Notes under the pieces: generated by a model
The model's database searches: none
Told to the model about the DNA's origin: nothing
Seen by the model: only the letters and a program-made list of their open reading frames with translations
Translations under genes and position numbers: made by a program
Part shown: positions 63,659 through 64,000 of the stretch, piece after piece
Position numbering within the stretch: the stretch's first letter is position 1
Layout of the letters: each line of letters begins with the position of its first letter
Source of the DNA: Doryteuthis pealeii
Lineage: Eukaryota > Mollusca > Cephalopoda > Myopsida > Loliginidae
Assembly: GCA_023376005.1 (NCBI GenBank)
Contig: CM042138.1
Location: 92,892,391-92,956,390, forward strand
Direction of reading: 5' to 3'
Length of the DNA: 64,000 bases

Positions 63659-64000
63659 CTAGCAAGTATGCACTCCCTATGCGTACTTATTGAAGTTTTA
63701 ATGTGATAGGACCATATGACATTTAGGCACCCCTTTTTGATCTAGATTAAGAAAGGACATGTTTTTCATTTACACCGTCAATATCTGGTTGTTTTAACGA
63801 TTTTTAGATTTTTTTTAAATTATAAAACTAACCCTAACCCTAACCCCTAACCCTAACCCTAACCCTAACCCCTATTCCTAACCCCTAACAAACAACCTGA
63901 TATTGACAGTGTAAATGAAAAACATGTCCTTTCTTAATCGAGATCAAAAAGTGGTGCCTAAAGGTAATATGGTCCATGTAATAAAATATTATATCAAATT
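63659..64000. mobile_element. inverted-repeat element with telomere-like core, runs off the window
   Basis: Starts CTAGCAAGTATGCACTCCC, the minus-strand Helitron-like end. Arms 63,709-63,795 and 63,890-63,975 are inverted, with about 8 differences over 86 bp (GACATGTTTTTCATTTACAC shared). The inverted similarity continues outward into TTTAATGTGATAG / ATGTAATAAAATA. Confidence 0.8.
63828..63889 (+). repeat. interstitial telomere-like (CCCTAA)n
   Basis: About ten CCCTAA or CCCCTAA units, one changed to CCTATTCCTAA. TTAGGG is the usual animal telomere unit. It is the loop of the inverted repeat 63,709-63,975, so it is not a chromosome end. Confidence 0.9.

Noticed and set aside
63828..63889. 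True telomere
   Set aside because: Only about ten units, flanked on both sides by inverted unique arms and further sequence.

Overview
This looks like nuclear DNA of an animal: very AT-rich, dense in simple repeats, and almost entirely built from transposable-element debris. I find no intact protein-coding gene, rRNA or functional tRNA gene. The mix of long (TA)n tracts, several tRNA-derived SINE families, Penelope-like elements, Helitrons, mariner remnants and only the 3-prime ends of non-LTR retrotransposons suggests a lophotrochozoan, perhaps a cephalopod mollusc; that placement is from memory of repeat families and is tentative.

Layout. 1-22,800: unique AT-rich DNA with copies of an interspersed repeat that I call family A, SINEs, a non-LTR 3-prime end, a mariner transposase remnant, and a series of (TA)n tracts. 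These tracts abut element ends carrying hammerhead-ribozyme-like cores. 22,836-38,701: a block that reappears after an exactly 100-N gap (38,702-38,801) as 38,815-52,906. The two blocks run colinearly but differ by many small indels, a minisatellite copy-number change, a 2.4 kb segment present only on the left, and a Helitron present only on the right. The simplest reading is two haplotypes left unmerged at a contig join. 52,907-58,340: a decayed uncharacterised transposon-associated gene, family A, a 41-bp minisatellite of about 25 units and a tandem array of about 10 tRNA-like SINE units. 58,985-61,000: a Penelope-like element with a frameshifted GIY-YIG endonuclease and an inverted partner piece, beside a non-LTR reverse transcriptase fragment. 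61,300-64,000: a SINE, two tandem short Helitrons, another non-LTR 3-prime end, microsatellites, inverted Helitron-like termini, and a telomere-like CCCTAA core inside a long inverted repeat.

The most interesting pattern is at the (TA)n tracts. About sixteen of them touch a decayed element end of the form CTGANGA - stem II - GAAA - short palindrome - cleavage base, and always by the same (3-prime) side. The best cases fold as type I hammerhead ribozymes: a tandem pair 325 bp apart (8880-8921 and 9205-9246), 11073-11117 and 12978-13016, all on the minus strand. This fits a family of Penelope-like or retrozyme-like elements whose ends are tied to (TA)n.

Family letters and numbers (A, S1-S6, P) are local labels used only in this annotation.
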